From: Eubacteriales bacterium
Lineage (GTDB): Bacteria; Bacillota; Clostridia; Lachnospirales; Lachnospiraceae
DNA: 64,000 nucleotides
Assembly: GCA_030524745.1 (NCBI GenBank)
Contig: JAUNGC010000020.1
Coordinates: 1 to 64,000, forward strand
Reading direction: 5' to 3'
Shown: one piece after another, positions 17,795-27,130 of the stretch
Layout: the number at the start of each line of letters is the position of its first letter
Position numbering within the stretch: the stretch's first letter is position 1
Made by a program: the position numbers and the translations under genes
The notes under the pieces: generated by a model
The model's input: only the letters and a program-made list of their open reading frames with translations
What the model was told of the DNA's origin: nothing
Database searches by the model: none

Positions 17795-18937
17795 ATGGAA
17801 AATAAACGGATTATTTATGACTTTTGCCCCAGGTGTAACGGGCTGATGAAAAACGGAACCTGTATGGCCTGCGGTTATGAGAAAAGTCAGAGTACAGAGA
17901 ACGGCGCGGCAGAGACGGAAGTTTTGTCCGGAAACGGCGCAAGCCGGGACGGCGTCGGGATACCCGGCAATGACAGCAGCGAGGGCAGACGTAATTTTTC
18001 GGACAATAAACAGCTTGAAAGTCTCCAGACACCTGCAAAGACCAGTCATACCGGCGTTATTGTGGGCATCTGCATCGGCGCGGCGCTGTTTTTTATGGTT
18101 TTGTGTCTGGCAATTTATCTGATTGTAAAAGATATGGGATCCGGCGCGAAAGACCTGAAGGGCTTTTTAGAGGCGGTAACCGATGAGCAAAGCAGCATAG
18201 CGGCGGAAGAAAATGATGTTGAGGATTCCTATGAGGCAGAGGATAAAACGGATTCTGAGGACGATTATGTGCCGGATGCTCAGGACGAGTATTATGTAAC
18301 GATTGTGGACTGCCTGCGGGATGATTTGAATTATTCGGTAAAATGGCAGGATGATGAGATCGCGTCCGAGGATGGGGAAAGTTTTCTGTATACGATTTAT
18401 CCGCAGCTTTTGGGAGATATCCCTCATGTGGACAGCCTGAACGAAAGAATTAAGAACCTGGGATATACAGGAGAAGGGCTTTTTGAATTTGCGCAGGAGA
18501 GCGACGCATCTTTTGATTTTTATGTTCTGAATGAAGGTTATGTGACCTATATGGATGAAAATACGGTCAGCATTGTTTTTCTGGAATACGTTTCCATAAA
18601 TGACTCTGTTACTTATCTGCCGAGAATTATGGATCTGAATATTGATATAAAGACCGGCGATGTGCTGAGCCATGAAGAAATGGTGAATTATGACGACGCG
18701 CTGACCAGAAAGGTGTATCAGCAGAACCAGTATCAGAACGACACCGATCTGGATGAATACGGGTGGTCGGACGCGTATATAGGGGAACTGCTGCAGGGAT
18801 ATGATGGAGTGGCCTTTTATACACCGGTAGGTCTTGAGGTTGGATTTAACTATGATGATGACGAAAGCGGTACTGCCGGCTGGCTGACCGTTACAATCAA
18901 AGAAACAGAAAAATATGGAAAGAGGGAATGGCCGTAG
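17795..18937 (+). CDS. Zinc-ribbon membrane-anchored protein of unknown function
   Basis: ATG 17795 lies 28 bp after cinA. The 380-residue protein begins with a four-cysteine zinc ribbon (Cys11, 14, 23, 26), has a Gly/Ser-rich linker, one membrane helix (about 86-110), an acidic Asp/Glu-rich spacer (about 130-165) and a C-terminal extracellular beta-rich domain reminiscent of RsiV/DUF3298 folds (YTIYPQLLGD, then alternating strands), but without a clear family match. The cytoplasmic ribbon and outside domain suggest a sensor or scaffold. A terminator overlaps its last codons. Confidence 0.75.
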   Translation: MENKRIIYDFCPRCNGLMKNGTCMACGYEKSQSTENGAAETEVLSGNGASRDGVGIPGNDSSEGRRNFSDNKQLESLQTPAKTSHTGVIVGICIGAALFFMVLCLAIYLIVKDMGSGAKDLKGFLEAVTDEQSSIAAEENDVEDSYEAEDKTDSEDDYVPDAQDEYYVTIVDCLRDDLNYSVKWQDDEIASEDGESFLYTIYPQLLGDIPHVDSLNERIKNLGYTGEGLFEFAQESDASFDFYVLNEGYVTYMDENTVSIVFLEYVSINDSVTYLPRIMDLNIDIKTGDVLSHEEMVNYDDALTRKVYQQNQYQNDTDLDEYGWSDAYIGELLQGYDGVAFYTPVGLEVGFNYDDDESGTAGWLTVTIKETEKYGKREWP

Positions 18938-18957
18938 AAATACGGTCATTCTTTTTT
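18926..18957 (+). terminator. Intrinsic terminator with GAAA tetraloop
   Basis: GAATGGCCGTA (18926-18936) pairs with TACGGTCATTC (18941-18951) through a GAAA loop and is followed by six T. It overlaps the stop codon of the zinc-ribbon gene and ends the cinA-side transcript. Confidence 0.9.
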
Positions 18958-18976
18958 GTACAAAATAAAAAAAAGA

Positions 18977-19005
18977 TTGTGCCTGTCAGAGTATCGTGAT
19001 AAGAT
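18977..19005 (+). promoter_or_regulatory. Possible promoter before the Rpn pseudogene
   Basis: TTGTGC (18977-18982), 17 bp and TAAGAT (19000-19005). The remaining intergenic stretch to 19202 holds only a short GCGCGC self-complementary run near 19073. Confidence 0.35.
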
Positions 19006-19202
19006 AGGAACAAGCATAAACTTTCGGAAAATCCAGGTCACAGACCGTCTTATTCATGACAACAGAAAGGCGCGCAGCGCGCATATCCTGTTGTATCTGT
19101 CATTCATTTCAGAAACTCTATGCTTAAAATTCACTTTTATCAGGCAGGAGTTGCTGAGAAAAAGCGGCTTCCTGCACACAATTGCAGAAAGGAGCGCTTT
19201 TT

Positions 19203-19891
19203 ATGGAAGAAAAACGGAAAATGGTGCGTAATTACAAAGATACATACTGACGAGAAGTTTATATTCTGCAGGTCTGACAAAGATTCCGGTGCCGAGGTTT
19301 GTTGTCTTCTACAACGGTAACCAAAAGCAGCCGGAGCGGCAGATTCTGAAATTATCTGATGCATTTGAGAAACATGTGGAAGAACCGGAGCTGGAATTGA
19401 AAGTGCTGATGCTGAATATCAATGTGGGCAATAACAGCGAGTTGATGGAAAAATGCAGGACTCTGAAAGAGTACAGTGAATTTGTGGCATGCATCCGTTC
19501 ATACGCAGAGAAAGAAAAAATTGAGGATGCGGTAGAACATGCTGTCACGGAATGTATTCAGAACGGGATTCTGGCTGATTTTCTGACGGCGCAGCGATCG
19601 GAGGTAGTGGCGATGTCAATTTTTGAATACAATGAAGAAGAAATCCGCAAGCTTAGGAAAGCGGAATATGAGTATGGCTTTGATATGGGAAAAGCAGAAG
19701 GAAAAGCAGAGGGAAAAGCGGAGGATATACTGATTTGGCTGAGTGAACTGGGAGAAATTCCAGCAGATTTGCATGACCGGATTATGCAGGAAAAGGATGA
19801 GAATGTGTTGCGTAAGTGGCTGAAACTTGCGGCTAAGGCAGAATCGATGGAAGACTTTTTAAAGGGGATTTTGGAGGATACAACCGTTTAG
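19203..19891 (+). pseudogene. Rpn-type PD-(D/E)XK nuclease/transposase, internally deleted
   Basis: ATG 19203, with AAAGGAG upstream, starts the family-typical opening MVRNYKDT but reaches TGA at 19248-19250 after 15 codons. In another frame the normal second half follows at once: TKIPVPRFVVFYNG, a block of QPERQ and LKLSDAF, then SIFEYNEEE and a repeated GKAEGKAEG tail (last 200 codons intact to 19891). Intact relatives are about 300 residues or more. The missing middle, about 90-100 codons, holds the nuclease catalytic residues, so the locus should be inactive. The C-terminal part could still be translated from GTG 19289. Confidence 0.82.
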
Positions 19892-20005
19892 CAGAGAAGC
19901 CTGTTATATATTTTCAGAAGTTTTTTCAGGTCTGCGCAGTAATGCACAGACCTGATCGGCTGCTATTATTTCAGGCAGACTGCCGGATATTTTTGAAAAA
20001 TGTAA

Positions 20006-20034
20006 TTGACAAAGACCGGAGGATGCTTTATTAT
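20006..20034 (+). promoter_or_regulatory. Promoter of recA
   Basis: A perfect TTGACA (20006-20011), 17-bp spacer and TATTAT (20029-20034). Confidence 0.85.
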
Positions 20035-20044
20035 GGAAAAAGAA

Positions 20045-20056
20045 GAACATTCGTTC
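20045..20056 (+). promoter_or_regulatory. LexA (SOS) box of recA
   Basis: GAACATTCGTTC fits the Gram-positive LexA site GAAC-N4-GTTC exactly and begins about 10 bp after the -10 box, at the expected transcription start, where bound LexA would block initiation. recA is a canonical SOS gene in Firmicutes. Confidence 0.88.
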
Positions 20057-20075
20057 TGGTCGGAAGGAGAACAAT

Positions 20076-21161
20076 ATGGAAAGAGAAGAGAAGTTAAAAG
20101 CGCTTGACGCCGCGATTGCGCAGCTTGAGAAAGAATATGGAAAAGGAACCGTGATGAAGCTGGGGGATCCTTCTTCGCAGATGAATATAGAGACGATACC
20201 CACAGGTTCACTCAGCCTGGACGTAGCCCTGGGGCTTGGCGGGATCCCGAAGGGTAGGATCATAGAGATCTATGGTCCGGAGTCCAGCGGTAAGACGACC
20301 GTTACGCTGCATATGATCGCTGAAGTACAAAGGAGCGGGGGAATTGCAGGATTTATTGATGCGGAGCATGCGCTGGACCCTGTTTATGCAAAGAATATCG
20401 GAGTGGATATTGACAATCTTTATATTTCACAGCCGGATAACGGAGAACAGGCATTGGAAATTACCGAGACGATGGTTCGCTCCGGTGCGATTGACATTGT
20501 GGTAGTCGACTCGGTAGCTGCTCTGGTGCCCAAGGCGGAGATCGAAGGCGATATGGGCGACAGCCATATGGGACTGCAGGCGAGACTGATGTCCCAGGCG
20601 CTGCGGAAGCTGACGGCCGTCATCAGCAAGTCCAACTGTACGGTAATATTTATTAACCAGTTACGTGAGAAGCTGGGCGTGATGTTCGGCAATCCCGAGA
20701 CGACCACCGGCGGCCGCGCGCTGAAGTTCTATTCCTCTGTCCGTCTGGATGTCAGAAGAGTGGAATCTCTGAAGCAAAGCGGGGAGGTAGTGGGAAACCG
20801 TACCCGTGTGAAGGTTGTGAAGAATAAGATCGCGCCGCCGTTTAAAGAGGCGGAATTTGATATTATGTTCGGAGAGGGCATTTCCGTAGTCGGAGATATT
20901 CTGGATCTGGCAGCGAGCATCAATGTTGTGAATAAGAGCGGTTCATGGTACGCCTACGAAGGCAATAAGATCGGTCAGGGGCGTGAGAATGCCAAGATTT
21001 ATCTGAAAGAAAATCCGGCAGTCTGTGCAGCAATTGAAGATAAGGTAAGAGAGCATTTTGGCATGGCGAAGAAAGCGGCGCCGGAGGAAGAAAAAGAAAA
21101 GGCTGCTAAATCTGCCAAAGGCGGCAAAGCGTCTGCGGATGAAAAGGATGTAAAAGCATGA
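20076..21161 (+). CDS. recA: Recombinase RecA
   Basis: ATG 20076 has GGAAGGAG upstream; 361 residues, full length. It forms the ATP-dependent filament on single-stranded DNA for strand exchange and LexA self-cleavage. Walker [10 protein letters not shown] (about 67-75), [15 protein letters not shown], the L2 loop region around [24 protein letters not shown] and a Lys/Glu/Ala-rich tail are all present. It has its own promoter with a LexA box and is coupled to recX by an ATGA overlap. Confidence 0.98.
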   Translation: MEREEKLKALDAAIAQLEKEYGKGTVMKLGDPSSQMNIETIPTGSLSLDVALGLGGIPKGRIIEIYGPESSGKTTVTLHMIAEVQRSGGIAGFIDAEHALDPVYAKNIGVDIDNLYISQPDNGEQALEITETMVRSGAIDIVVVDSVAALVPKAEIEGDMGDSHMGLQARLMSQALRKLTAVISKSNCTVIFINQLREKLGVMFGNPETTTGGRALKFYSSVRLDVRRVESLKQSGEVVGNRTRVKVVKNKIAPPFKEAEFDIMFGEGISVVGDILDLAASINVVNKSGSWYAYEGNKIGQGRENAKIYLKENPAVCAAIEDKVREHFGMAKKAAPEEEKEKAAKSAKGGKASADEKDVKA

Positions 21162-21769
21162 TTGTGACCAGAATAGAGGAGATGTCCCGTTCCCGGCGCA
21201 GAATCTATCTGGATGAGAGTTTCGCCTTTGTATTATACAAAGGCGAACTTCGTTTCTATGAAGTGCGGGAAGGAGAGGCGTTAAAAGAGGATGCTTACCG
21301 TCAGATCATGGAAGAACTTTTGCCGAAGCGTGCAACGCTGCGCTGTATGAATCTTCTGGCGGACAGGCCGTATACGGAGAATCAGTTGCGGGAAAAACTG
21401 TCCAGGGGCATGTATCCGGAAAGCTGTGTGGATATCGCGCTGGATTATGTGAAATCCTATCATTATGTGGATGACAGAAGATTTGCAGAGGATTATATTG
21501 AGAATCAGCAGCAGAAGAAGAGCAAAAGGGTGATCGAGATGGATCTTCTGAAAAAGGGCGTTTCAAGAGAACTGATTGAAGAGGCTTTTGCGGCGCAGAA
21601 GGAACTGGGAAACGGACCCGACGAGGAAGCGTTGGGAAAACAGTGGATGAAGAAGAAACATTTTGATCCGGAACATGCAGAGTTTAAGGAAACGCAGCGG
21701 ATGGCGGCCTTTTTATACCGGAAAGGAATCAGCAGCGAAACGATCAGAAAATTGCTTTCCTGCGATTAA
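21158..21769 (+). CDS. recX: Regulatory protein RecX
   Basis: ATG 21158 overlaps the recA stop (ATGA). The 203-residue helical protein has the RecX repeats, for example [13 protein letters not shown] and [15 protein letters not shown]. It binds RecA filaments and modulates their assembly. Co-expression with recA, and so SOS induction, follows from the overlap. Confidence 0.93.
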   Translation: MIVTRIEEMSRSRRRIYLDESFAFVLYKGELRFYEVREGEALKEDAYRQIMEELLPKRATLRCMNLLADRPYTENQLREKLSRGMYPESCVDIALDYVKSYHYVDDRRFAEDYIENQQQKKSKRVIEMDLLKKGVSRELIEEAFAAQKELGNGPDEEALGKQWMKKKHFDPEHAEFKETQRMAAFLYRKGISSETIRKLLSCD

Positions 21770-21827
21770 AGTATTGTCAATTTTACCTGTTGAAATCTCC
21801 GGAAATTGAAAATAGCGGTCAAACTAC

Positions 21828-21856
21828 TTGACATAACATACAATTTTGTATAAAAT
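21828..21856 (+). promoter_or_regulatory. Promoter of rny
   Basis: TTGACA (21828-21833), 17-bp spacer and TAAAAT (21851-21856). Confidence 0.7.
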
Positions 21857-21947
21857 TGTAGTGTTGTAAAATTGATGATAAGAATGAATTGATTTTCCAT
21901 TCTATAACTGATATCGTACAATGAAAACTAAATAAGGAGGTGCTCCT

Positions 21948-23498
21948 GTGATAGGACCAATAGTAATTGCGGTAATCGTTACGCTGGTCATTTCAATTCC
22001 TGTCACTGCGTTTGTCGCTTCTGACCGCAGAAAAAAGGCGATGGAAGAAACGATCGGAAACGCGGAGGACAAGGCAAGAGAGATCATTGATGAGGCATTG
22101 AAAACTGCTGAAGCCAAGAAACGGGAAGGACTGCTGGAAGTGAAGGAAGAATCCATTCGTACCAAGAACGAACTGGATAAAGAAATCAAAGAACGCAGGG
22201 CCGAAGTACAGCGTTATGAGAGAAGGGTGCAGCAGAAGGAAGAGAACATCGATAAGAAATCCGATGCGATCGAGAAGAAGGAAGTTCATCTGGCAAGGCG
22301 CGAAGACGAAATGGCGAAGCAGCGTGAAGAGATTTCCAAGCTGAACGAACAGCGTATCCAGGAACTGGAAAGAATCTCTGGTTTAACCTCCGACCAGGCA
22401 AAAGACTACTTATTGAAAATTGTTGAAGACGAAGTGAAACATGAAACGGCTGTGATGATCAAGGAAATGGAACATCGCGCCAAAGAAGAAGCGGACAAGA
22501 AGGCGAAAGAATATGTGGTGAATGCGATTCAGAAATGTGCGGCAGACCATGTATCGGAGACGACGATTTCTGTTGTTCAACTCCCCAACGATGAGATGAA
22601 AGGACGTATTATCGGGCGGGAAGGCAGAAATATCAGAACGCTTGAGACGCTGACTGGTGTAGATCTGATTATTGACGACACACCGGAAGCTGTGGTACTT
22701 TCCGGCTTCGATCCGATCAGACGGGAAGTTGCGCGTATCGCGCTGGAGAAGCTGATCGTGGATGGGCGGATTCATCCTGCGAGAATCGAAGAGATGGTGG
22801 AGAAGGCGCAGCGTGAAGTTGAGAATATGATTAAGGAAGAGGGAGAAGCCGCATTGCTGGAGGTAGGCGTGCACGGTATTCATCCCGAACTTGTCAGATT
22901 GCTCGGCAAGATGAAGTTCAGAACAAGTTATGGACAGAATGCTTTGAAACATTCGATTGAAGTTGCGCAACTCTCCGGATTGCTGGCAGCGGAAATGGGT
23001 CTTGATGTGAGGATGGCGAAGCGTGCAGGTTTGCTGCATGATATCGGAAAAGCCGTTGATCATGAAATGGAAGGTTCTCATATTCAACTGGGCGCAGAAC
23101 TTTGCAAGAAGTACAAGGAATCTGCAACGGTAATCAACGCAGTGGAATCCCATCATGGAGATGTGGAGCCGACTTCCCTGATTTCCTGCATTGTACAGGC
23201 TGCTGACACGATTTCGGCGGCAAGACCGGGTGCAAGAAGAGAAACGCTGGAAACTTATACCAGCAGATTGAAACAATTAGAAGACATTTCCAACAATTTC
23301 AAAGGTGTAGATAAATCTTTTGCTATTCAGGCGGGTAGAGAGATTCGGGTTATGGTAGTTCCTGAGCAGATTTCGGATGCGGACATGGTTCTGCTGGCTC
23401 GAGATATTTCCAAGCAGATTGAAGCGGAATTGGAATATCCGGGACAGATCAAGGTCAATGTCATCAGAGAAAGCCGCGTGACGGATTACGCAAAATAA
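21948..23498 (+). CDS. rny: Ribonuclease Y
   Basis: The start is GTG 21948, fixed by AAGGAGGTG at 21934-21942; no ATG lies nearby. The 516-residue endoribonuclease has an N-terminal membrane helix (about 2-24), a long charged coiled coil to about residue 200, a KH domain with [15 protein letters not shown], and an HD domain with [12 protein letters not shown] near residue 362. It initiates mRNA decay at the membrane. The ribosome binding site can form a small AGGAG/CTCCT hairpin (21935-21947), which may temper initiation. Confidence 0.97.
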   Translation: MIGPIVIAVIVTLVISIPVTAFVASDRRKKAMEETIGNAEDKAREIIDEALKTAEAKKREGLLEVKEESIRTKNELDKEIKERRAEVQRYERRVQQKEENIDKKSDAIEKKEVHLARREDEMAKQREEISKLNEQRIQELERISGLTSDQAKDYLLKIVEDEVKHETAVMIKEMEHRAKEEADKKAKEYVVNAIQKCAADHVSETTISVVQLPNDEMKGRIIGREGRNIRTLETLTGVDLIIDDTPEAVVLSGFDPIRREVARIALEKLIVDGRIHPARIEEMVEKAQREVENMIKEEGEAALLEVGVHGIHPELVRLLGKMKFRTSYGQNALKHSIEVAQLSGLLAAEMGLDVRMAKRAGLLHDIGKAVDHEMEGSHIQLGAELCKKYKESATVINAVESHHGDVEPTSLISCIVQAADTISAARPGARRETLETYTSRLKQLEDISNNFKGVDKSFAIQAGREIRVMVVPEQISDADMVLLARDISKQIEAELEYPGQIKVNVIRESRVTDYAK

Positions 23499-23511
23499 GT
23501 AAATTGAAAAT

Positions 23512-23545
23512 AAGCCTTACGGATTGATTTCCGTAAGGCTTTTCT
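23512..23545 (+). terminator. Intrinsic terminator of rny
   Basis: AAGCCTTACGGA (23512-23523) pairs with TCCGTAAGGCTT (23530-23541) and is followed by a short T-rich stretch. Confidence 0.88.
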
Positions 23546-23599
23546 TACAAAATGGAAGATTTAACAGCCGCTTGCCTGTGCGGCGGAATGAGAGGCAAT

Positions 23600-24127
23600 A
23601 TGGCAGACGAGTTTAAAAGGCTTGACAGAAAGCTGGTTTTTCAGGGCAGCATTATTGATTATTACCGGGATACCATACTGGTGCCGAACGGCAATGTGGT
23701 GGAGTGGGATTTTATCGGCCATAAAGGAGCGGCGGCGGTGGTTCCGGTGACGGAAGACGGAAAGATTTTGATGGTGCGGCAGTGGAGAAATGCGCTGGAC
23801 CGTTATACGCTGGAGATTCCGGCGGGCGGACTGAACGGTGAACCGACGATTGTCGCAGCGGCCCGGGAACTGGAGGAAGAAACCGGATATTGTTCTGAGG
23901 ATCTTTCCCTGCTGATATCCATTCGGACGACCGTGGCATTTTGTAATGAGAAAATCGACATTTATGTGGCGCGGAATTTAAGGCGTACGGCGCAGCATTT
24001 GGACGAAGATGAATTCATTGATGTAAAGGCATATGAAGTGGATGAACTTTGCGAAATGATATATGCCGGAAAAATTGAGGATTCCAAGACGGTTGCTGCA
24101 ATTATGAGTTATAAAAATAAATATTAA
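23600..24127 (+). CDS. NUDIX hydrolase, ADP-ribose pyrophosphatase type
   Basis: I favour ATG 23600, with AGAGG at 23591-23595; in-frame ATGs at 23588 and 23552 are alternatives. The product (175 residues) splits ADP-ribose into AMP and ribose-5-phosphate. The Nudix box is complete: GG, then Glu, then RELEEETGY, preceded by the typical LEIPAGG. It stands alone between the rny terminator and spoIIM. Confidence 0.88.
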   Translation: MADEFKRLDRKLVFQGSIIDYYRDTILVPNGNVVEWDFIGHKGAAAVVPVTEDGKILMVRQWRNALDRYTLEIPAGGLNGEPTIVAAARELEEETGYCSEDLSLLISIRTTVAFCNEKIDIYVARNLRRTAQHLDEDEFIDVKAYEVDELCEMIYAGKIEDSKTVAAIMSYKNKY

Positions 24128-24200
24128 GTCTTGTATCCCCCGGATTCGCATATATTTGGAAGAAAAAGATTTTCCGAAAAAGCGGATCAGGGGGATTTTT

Positions 24201-24743
24201 ATGACTTTTTTCTGGCAGCTTAAAAAAAAGGAAAAAACGACATGGATGCTGATTTTTCTTGCGGGATTTCTCCTGGGAATCGCTGCAATCTGCCTTTTTT
24301 CCGAGGGACTTGTGCTTCAGACCGGCTTTTTAAACGCGTCTGCGCTGGATGCGGTGCGATATCTGGATATTAACCGGAATGGATTGTTTTTGTATTCATT
24401 GAGACAGCGGATGGGAATGGCGGCTTTTCTGGTACTTCTGTCAGCGGCGGGAATTGCCGGCGCCGGTATTTGTCTGTTGCTTGTGTGGTGCGGCATGTCG
24501 GCGGGCGCGGTGCTGACAGTGCTTTCGATGCGCTATGGAATGAAGGGACTCCTTTTTTTTCTTTCCTGCATTTTGCCGCAGCAATTTCTGCTGGTTCCGG
24601 GGTATTTGCTGCTGATGGACTGGTGTTTTCGCAGGATGGAGCGGAAAAAATTATTGATCCCATTGGCAGTTGTCATAACAGGATGCCTGATAGAAAGTTA
24701 TGTAAACCCTAATATTTTAAAAGTGGTTTTAAAATTTTTTTGA
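24201..24743 (+). CDS. spoIIM: Stage II sporulation protein M
   Basis: ATG 24201 is set by GGGGGA at 24190-24195; an in-frame ATG at 24156 has no site. The 180-residue integral membrane protein has about five helices, with the SpoIIM landmarks GFLLGI near the start, a GAGICLLLVWCGMSAGAV helix and an LPQQ-type loop (CILPQQFLLVPG). In Bacillus it forms the DMP engulfment complex with SpoIID and SpoIIP. Here it sits beside xerD, a common clostridial arrangement. Confidence 0.88.
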   Translation: MTFFWQLKKKEKTTWMLIFLAGFLLGIAAICLFSEGLVLQTGFLNASALDAVRYLDINRNGLFLYSLRQRMGMAAFLVLLSAAGIAGAGICLLLVWCGMSAGAVLTVLSMRYGMKGLLFFLSCILPQQFLLVPGYLLLMDWCFRRMERKKLLIPLAVVITGCLIESYVNPNILKVVLKFF

Positions 24744-24847
24744 ATTAAAAAACCAGATCTTGAGGCTGACAAAATATCGAATCCCGATATCTGGTGGGTG
24801 ACTGGAAAAATGCCGAAAAAATCGAGAAAATAAAGGAATTTTCCACA

Positions 24848-24876
24848 TTGCTTTTCTTCGGAAAATTGATTATAAT
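24848..24876 (+). promoter_or_regulatory. Promoter of xerD
   Basis: TTGCTT (24848-24853), 17 bp, and a perfect TATAAT (24871-24876) put the start near 24883. That leaves only ~12 nt before the ATG at 24895, so the ATG at 24928 is the better start. Confidence 0.65.
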
Positions 24877-24927
24877 GTTCACCATACGGATAAAATGGCG
24901 TTTGGTTTTGAAGAAGGGTTTTGTGGG

Positions 24928-25812
24928 ATGGAGGAGCAGATTCAGTCTTTTATTATTTATTTACATAATGTCAAGAATACTTCCAGAAATACGGAACTTT
25001 CCTATGAGAGGGATCTGCACAAGCTGAAAGATTTTTTACAGGCACAGGGGATTGAGAAGGTGGATGAGATAACGGCAACTTCTCTGAATTCCTATGTCCG
25101 CCATCTGGAACAGGAAGGATTTAAAGCGGCTACAATTTCCAGAAATATTGCTTCCATAAAAGCCCTTTTTCATTACCTGATTAAGAATGGGACCATCCGG
25201 ACCGATATTTCGGAGAATTTGAAGGCGCCGAAAGTGGAGCGGAAAATGCCGGGCATTTTGTCCATGGAAGAGATAGAGCAGCTTTTGGAGCAGCCGGGAC
25301 ATGAGAATCCCAAAGAGATCAGGGACCGGGCGATGCTGGAACTTTTGTATGCGACAGGCATCCGGGTTTCCGAGTTAATCAGCCTGAAGCTGGCGGATGT
25401 GAATATGCAGATGGGCTATATTATCTGCCATGACCGGACGAAGGAGCGGGCGGTTCCCTTTGGCAATAAGGCGAGAGAAGCGCTGACGGAATATTTTTTT
25501 AAAGTGCGAAGCGGAATGCTTCGGGATCCCAATGAGGAAACGCTGTTTGTCAACTGTTCCGGCAGTCCGATGAGCCGCCAGGGTTTTTGGAAGCTGGTGA
25601 AGCATTATGCGCAGAAGGCGGGAATTGTGGAAGAAATTACGCCTCACACGCTGCGCCATTCCTTTGCCGCGCATCTTGTTGCGAACGGGGCGGACTTAAA
25701 AAGCGTACAGGAAATGTTAGGTCATTCCGATATCTCCACGACGCAGATTTACGCAAACTTAAATCATAATCATATCAGAGAAGTGTATGCAAAAGCTCAT
25801 CCGCGAGGATGA
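24928..25812 (+). CDS. xerD: Site-specific tyrosine recombinase XerD
   Basis: Starting at ATG 24928 the protein has 294 residues, the canonical XerD length. The N-terminal SAM-like domain contains NTELSYERDLHKLKDFL. The catalytic set is complete: Arg in ATGIRVSELI, the H-x-x-R of HTLRHSFAAHL, the second His in LGHSDISTTQIY and its nucleophile Tyr. With XerC it resolves chromosome dimers at dif; Firmicutes partners are encoded elsewhere. Its final codons form part of a bidirectional terminator. Confidence 0.93.
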   Translation: MEEQIQSFIIYLHNVKNTSRNTELSYERDLHKLKDFLQAQGIEKVDEITATSLNSYVRHLEQEGFKAATISRNIASIKALFHYLIKNGTIRTDISENLKAPKVERKMPGILSMEEIEQLLEQPGHENPKEIRDRAMLELLYATGIRVSELISLKLADVNMQMGYIICHDRTKERAVPFGNKAREALTEYFFKVRSGMLRDPNEETLFVNCSGSPMSRQGFWKLVKHYAQKAGIVEEITPHTLRHSFAAHLVANGADLKSVQEMLGHSDISTTQIYANLNHNHIREVYAKAHPRG

Positions 25813-25820
25813 GCTTTTTC
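25792..25820. terminator. Bidirectional terminator between xerD and aroF
   Basis: AAAGCTCATCC (25792-25802), a GCGA tetraloop and GGATGAGCTTT (25807-25817) are flanked by T-runs on both strands, serving both converging genes. Confidence 0.9.
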
Positions 25821-25824
25821 ACTT

Positions 25825-26856
25825 TTATCGATTCAGTTCTGCAATATCGTAAATCAGTTTTTCGGAGTCTGACCATCCAAGACAGGGATCTGTAATGGAT
25901 TTTCCGTAGACGCCGCCGCCCACCTTCTGACAACCTTCTTCAATGTAGCTTTCCACCATGACGCCTTTCACCAGATTGCGGATATCGGAATTTAAGTTTC
26001 TGCTGTGCATCACTTCTTTTACAATACGGATCTGCTGATCGAATTGTTTGTTGGAATTGGAATGATTGGAGTCTATGATGCAGGCCGGATTTTTTAGATC
26101 GCGCTCTTTATAAAGCATAAGAAGCGTATTCAAATCTTCATAATGATAGTTGGGGAGATTGCGCCCGTGTTTATTGGTTGCGCCTCTTAAAACGGTATGA
26201 GCCAGTTCGTTTCCGCTGGTTTTTACTTCCCATCCCCTGTAAATGAAGGAGTGAGGATGCTGCGCTGCATAAACGGAGTTGAGCATGACGGAAAAGTCTC
26301 CGCTGGTGGGGTTTTTCATGCCGGCGGGAACATCGAAGCCGCTGACAGTCAGACGGTGCTGCTGATCCTCTACGGAACGTGCGCCGATAGCGACATAGGA
26401 AAGAATGTCGGACACATATCCCCAGTTGTCAGGATAGAGCATTTCATCCGCCGCAGTCAGGCCGGATTCCTCGAAAGCACGGATATGCATTTTGCGCATG
26501 GCGATCAGGCCATGGACGAAGTCCTCCTTCTTTTCCGGATCGGGCTGGTGCACGATACCTTTGTAACCCTCTCCGGTGGTACGGGGCTTGTTGGTATAAA
26601 TTCTGGGAATCAGGATCAGGCGATCCTTCACTTTGTCGTTCACCTTTGCAAGGCGGCTGATATAGTCGCAGACGGAATCCTCGTTGTCTGCGGAACAGGG
26701 ACCGATGATGACGAGAAATTTATCGCTTTTTCCGGTAATAACGTCCTTTATTTCAGCGTCACGGATCGCTTTTAAGCGTGCAAATTCTTCCGGAACCGGG
26801 TATTGTTTCTTGATTTCATCCGGGGTCGGAAGCTGGGTCATAAATGTGAAACTCAT
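25825..26856 (-). CDS. aroF: 3-deoxy-7-phosphoheptulonate synthase (class I, AroF/G/H type)
   Basis: ATG at 26856 has AAGGAGAG upstream on the minus strand; 343 residues. It condenses PEP with erythrose-4-phosphate, the first step of aromatic amino-acid synthesis. Class I hallmarks are present: IIGPCSADN, PRIYTNKPRTTGEGYKG, the metal-binding Cys in that GPCS motif, ARSVEDQQHR, DSNHSNSNK and VGGGVYGKSITDPCLGW. No chorismate mutase domain is fused. Which aromatic amino acid inhibits it is not readable here. The ~240-nt leader holds three hairpin repeats. Confidence 0.94.
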   Translation of the reverse strand: MSFTFMTQLPTPDEIKKQYPVPEEFARLKAIRDAEIKDVITGKSDKFLVIIGPCSADNEDSVCDYISRLAKVNDKVKDRLILIPRIYTNKPRTTGEGYKGIVHQPDPEKKEDFVHGLIAMRKMHIRAFEESGLTAADEMLYPDNWGYVSDILSYVAIGARSVEDQQHRLTVSGFDVPAGMKNPTSGDFSVMLNSVYAAQHPHSFIYRGWEVKTSGNELAHTVLRGATNKHGRNLPNYHYEDLNTLLMLYKERDLKNPACIIDSNHSNSNKQFDQQIRIVKEVMHSRNLNSDIRNLVKGVMVESYIEEGCQKVGGGVYGKSITDPCLGWSDSEKLIYDIAELNR

Positions 26857-26888
26857 TGAATGTTCTCTCCTTGGTACTTCATTTCTTC

Positions 26889-27067
26889 TGGAACCTTCAC
26901 AACTGCACAGCAGTTGTGGAGTGGCGCAAGATAGTTCCCTGACTGGTTCGCCGGTGGAACCTTCTCAACTGCTGTGCAGTTGTGGAGTGGCGCATGATGG
27001 CTTCGCCATTCGGTTTGCCGATGGAACTTTCTCAACTGCTATGCAGTTGAGAAGTAGCGCAAGATGG
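26889..27067 (-). repeat. Three hairpin repeats in the aroF leader
   Basis: Three ~46-bp copies begin at 26889, 26955 and 27022 (periods 66 and 67 bp). Each reads TGGAAC, then CAACTGC, three variable bases, GCAGTTG, then a GGAGTGGCGCA-like tail. Every copy folds into a 7-bp or longer stem with a 3-nt loop. They lie between the inferred aroF promoter and its ribosome binding site and so should be transcribed. An apparent 60-codon frame on the minus strand here only reflects the repeats. Confidence 0.8.
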
Positions 27068-27095
27068 CTCGCTATTCAACTCGCCATCATGCTTC

Positions 27096-27124
27096 ATTAT
27101 AGCTTACAAAATGGGGGAGTGCAA
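27096..27124 (-). promoter_or_regulatory. Promoter of aroF
   Basis: On the minus strand TTGCAC (27119-27124) and a perfect TATAAT (27096-27101) are 17 bp apart. Confidence 0.55.
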
Positions 27125-27130
27125 GGGGGT

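Noticed and set aside
22410..23276. 288-codon frame opposite rny
   Set aside because: Antisense to the conserved KH and HD domains of RNase Y; a shadow frame.
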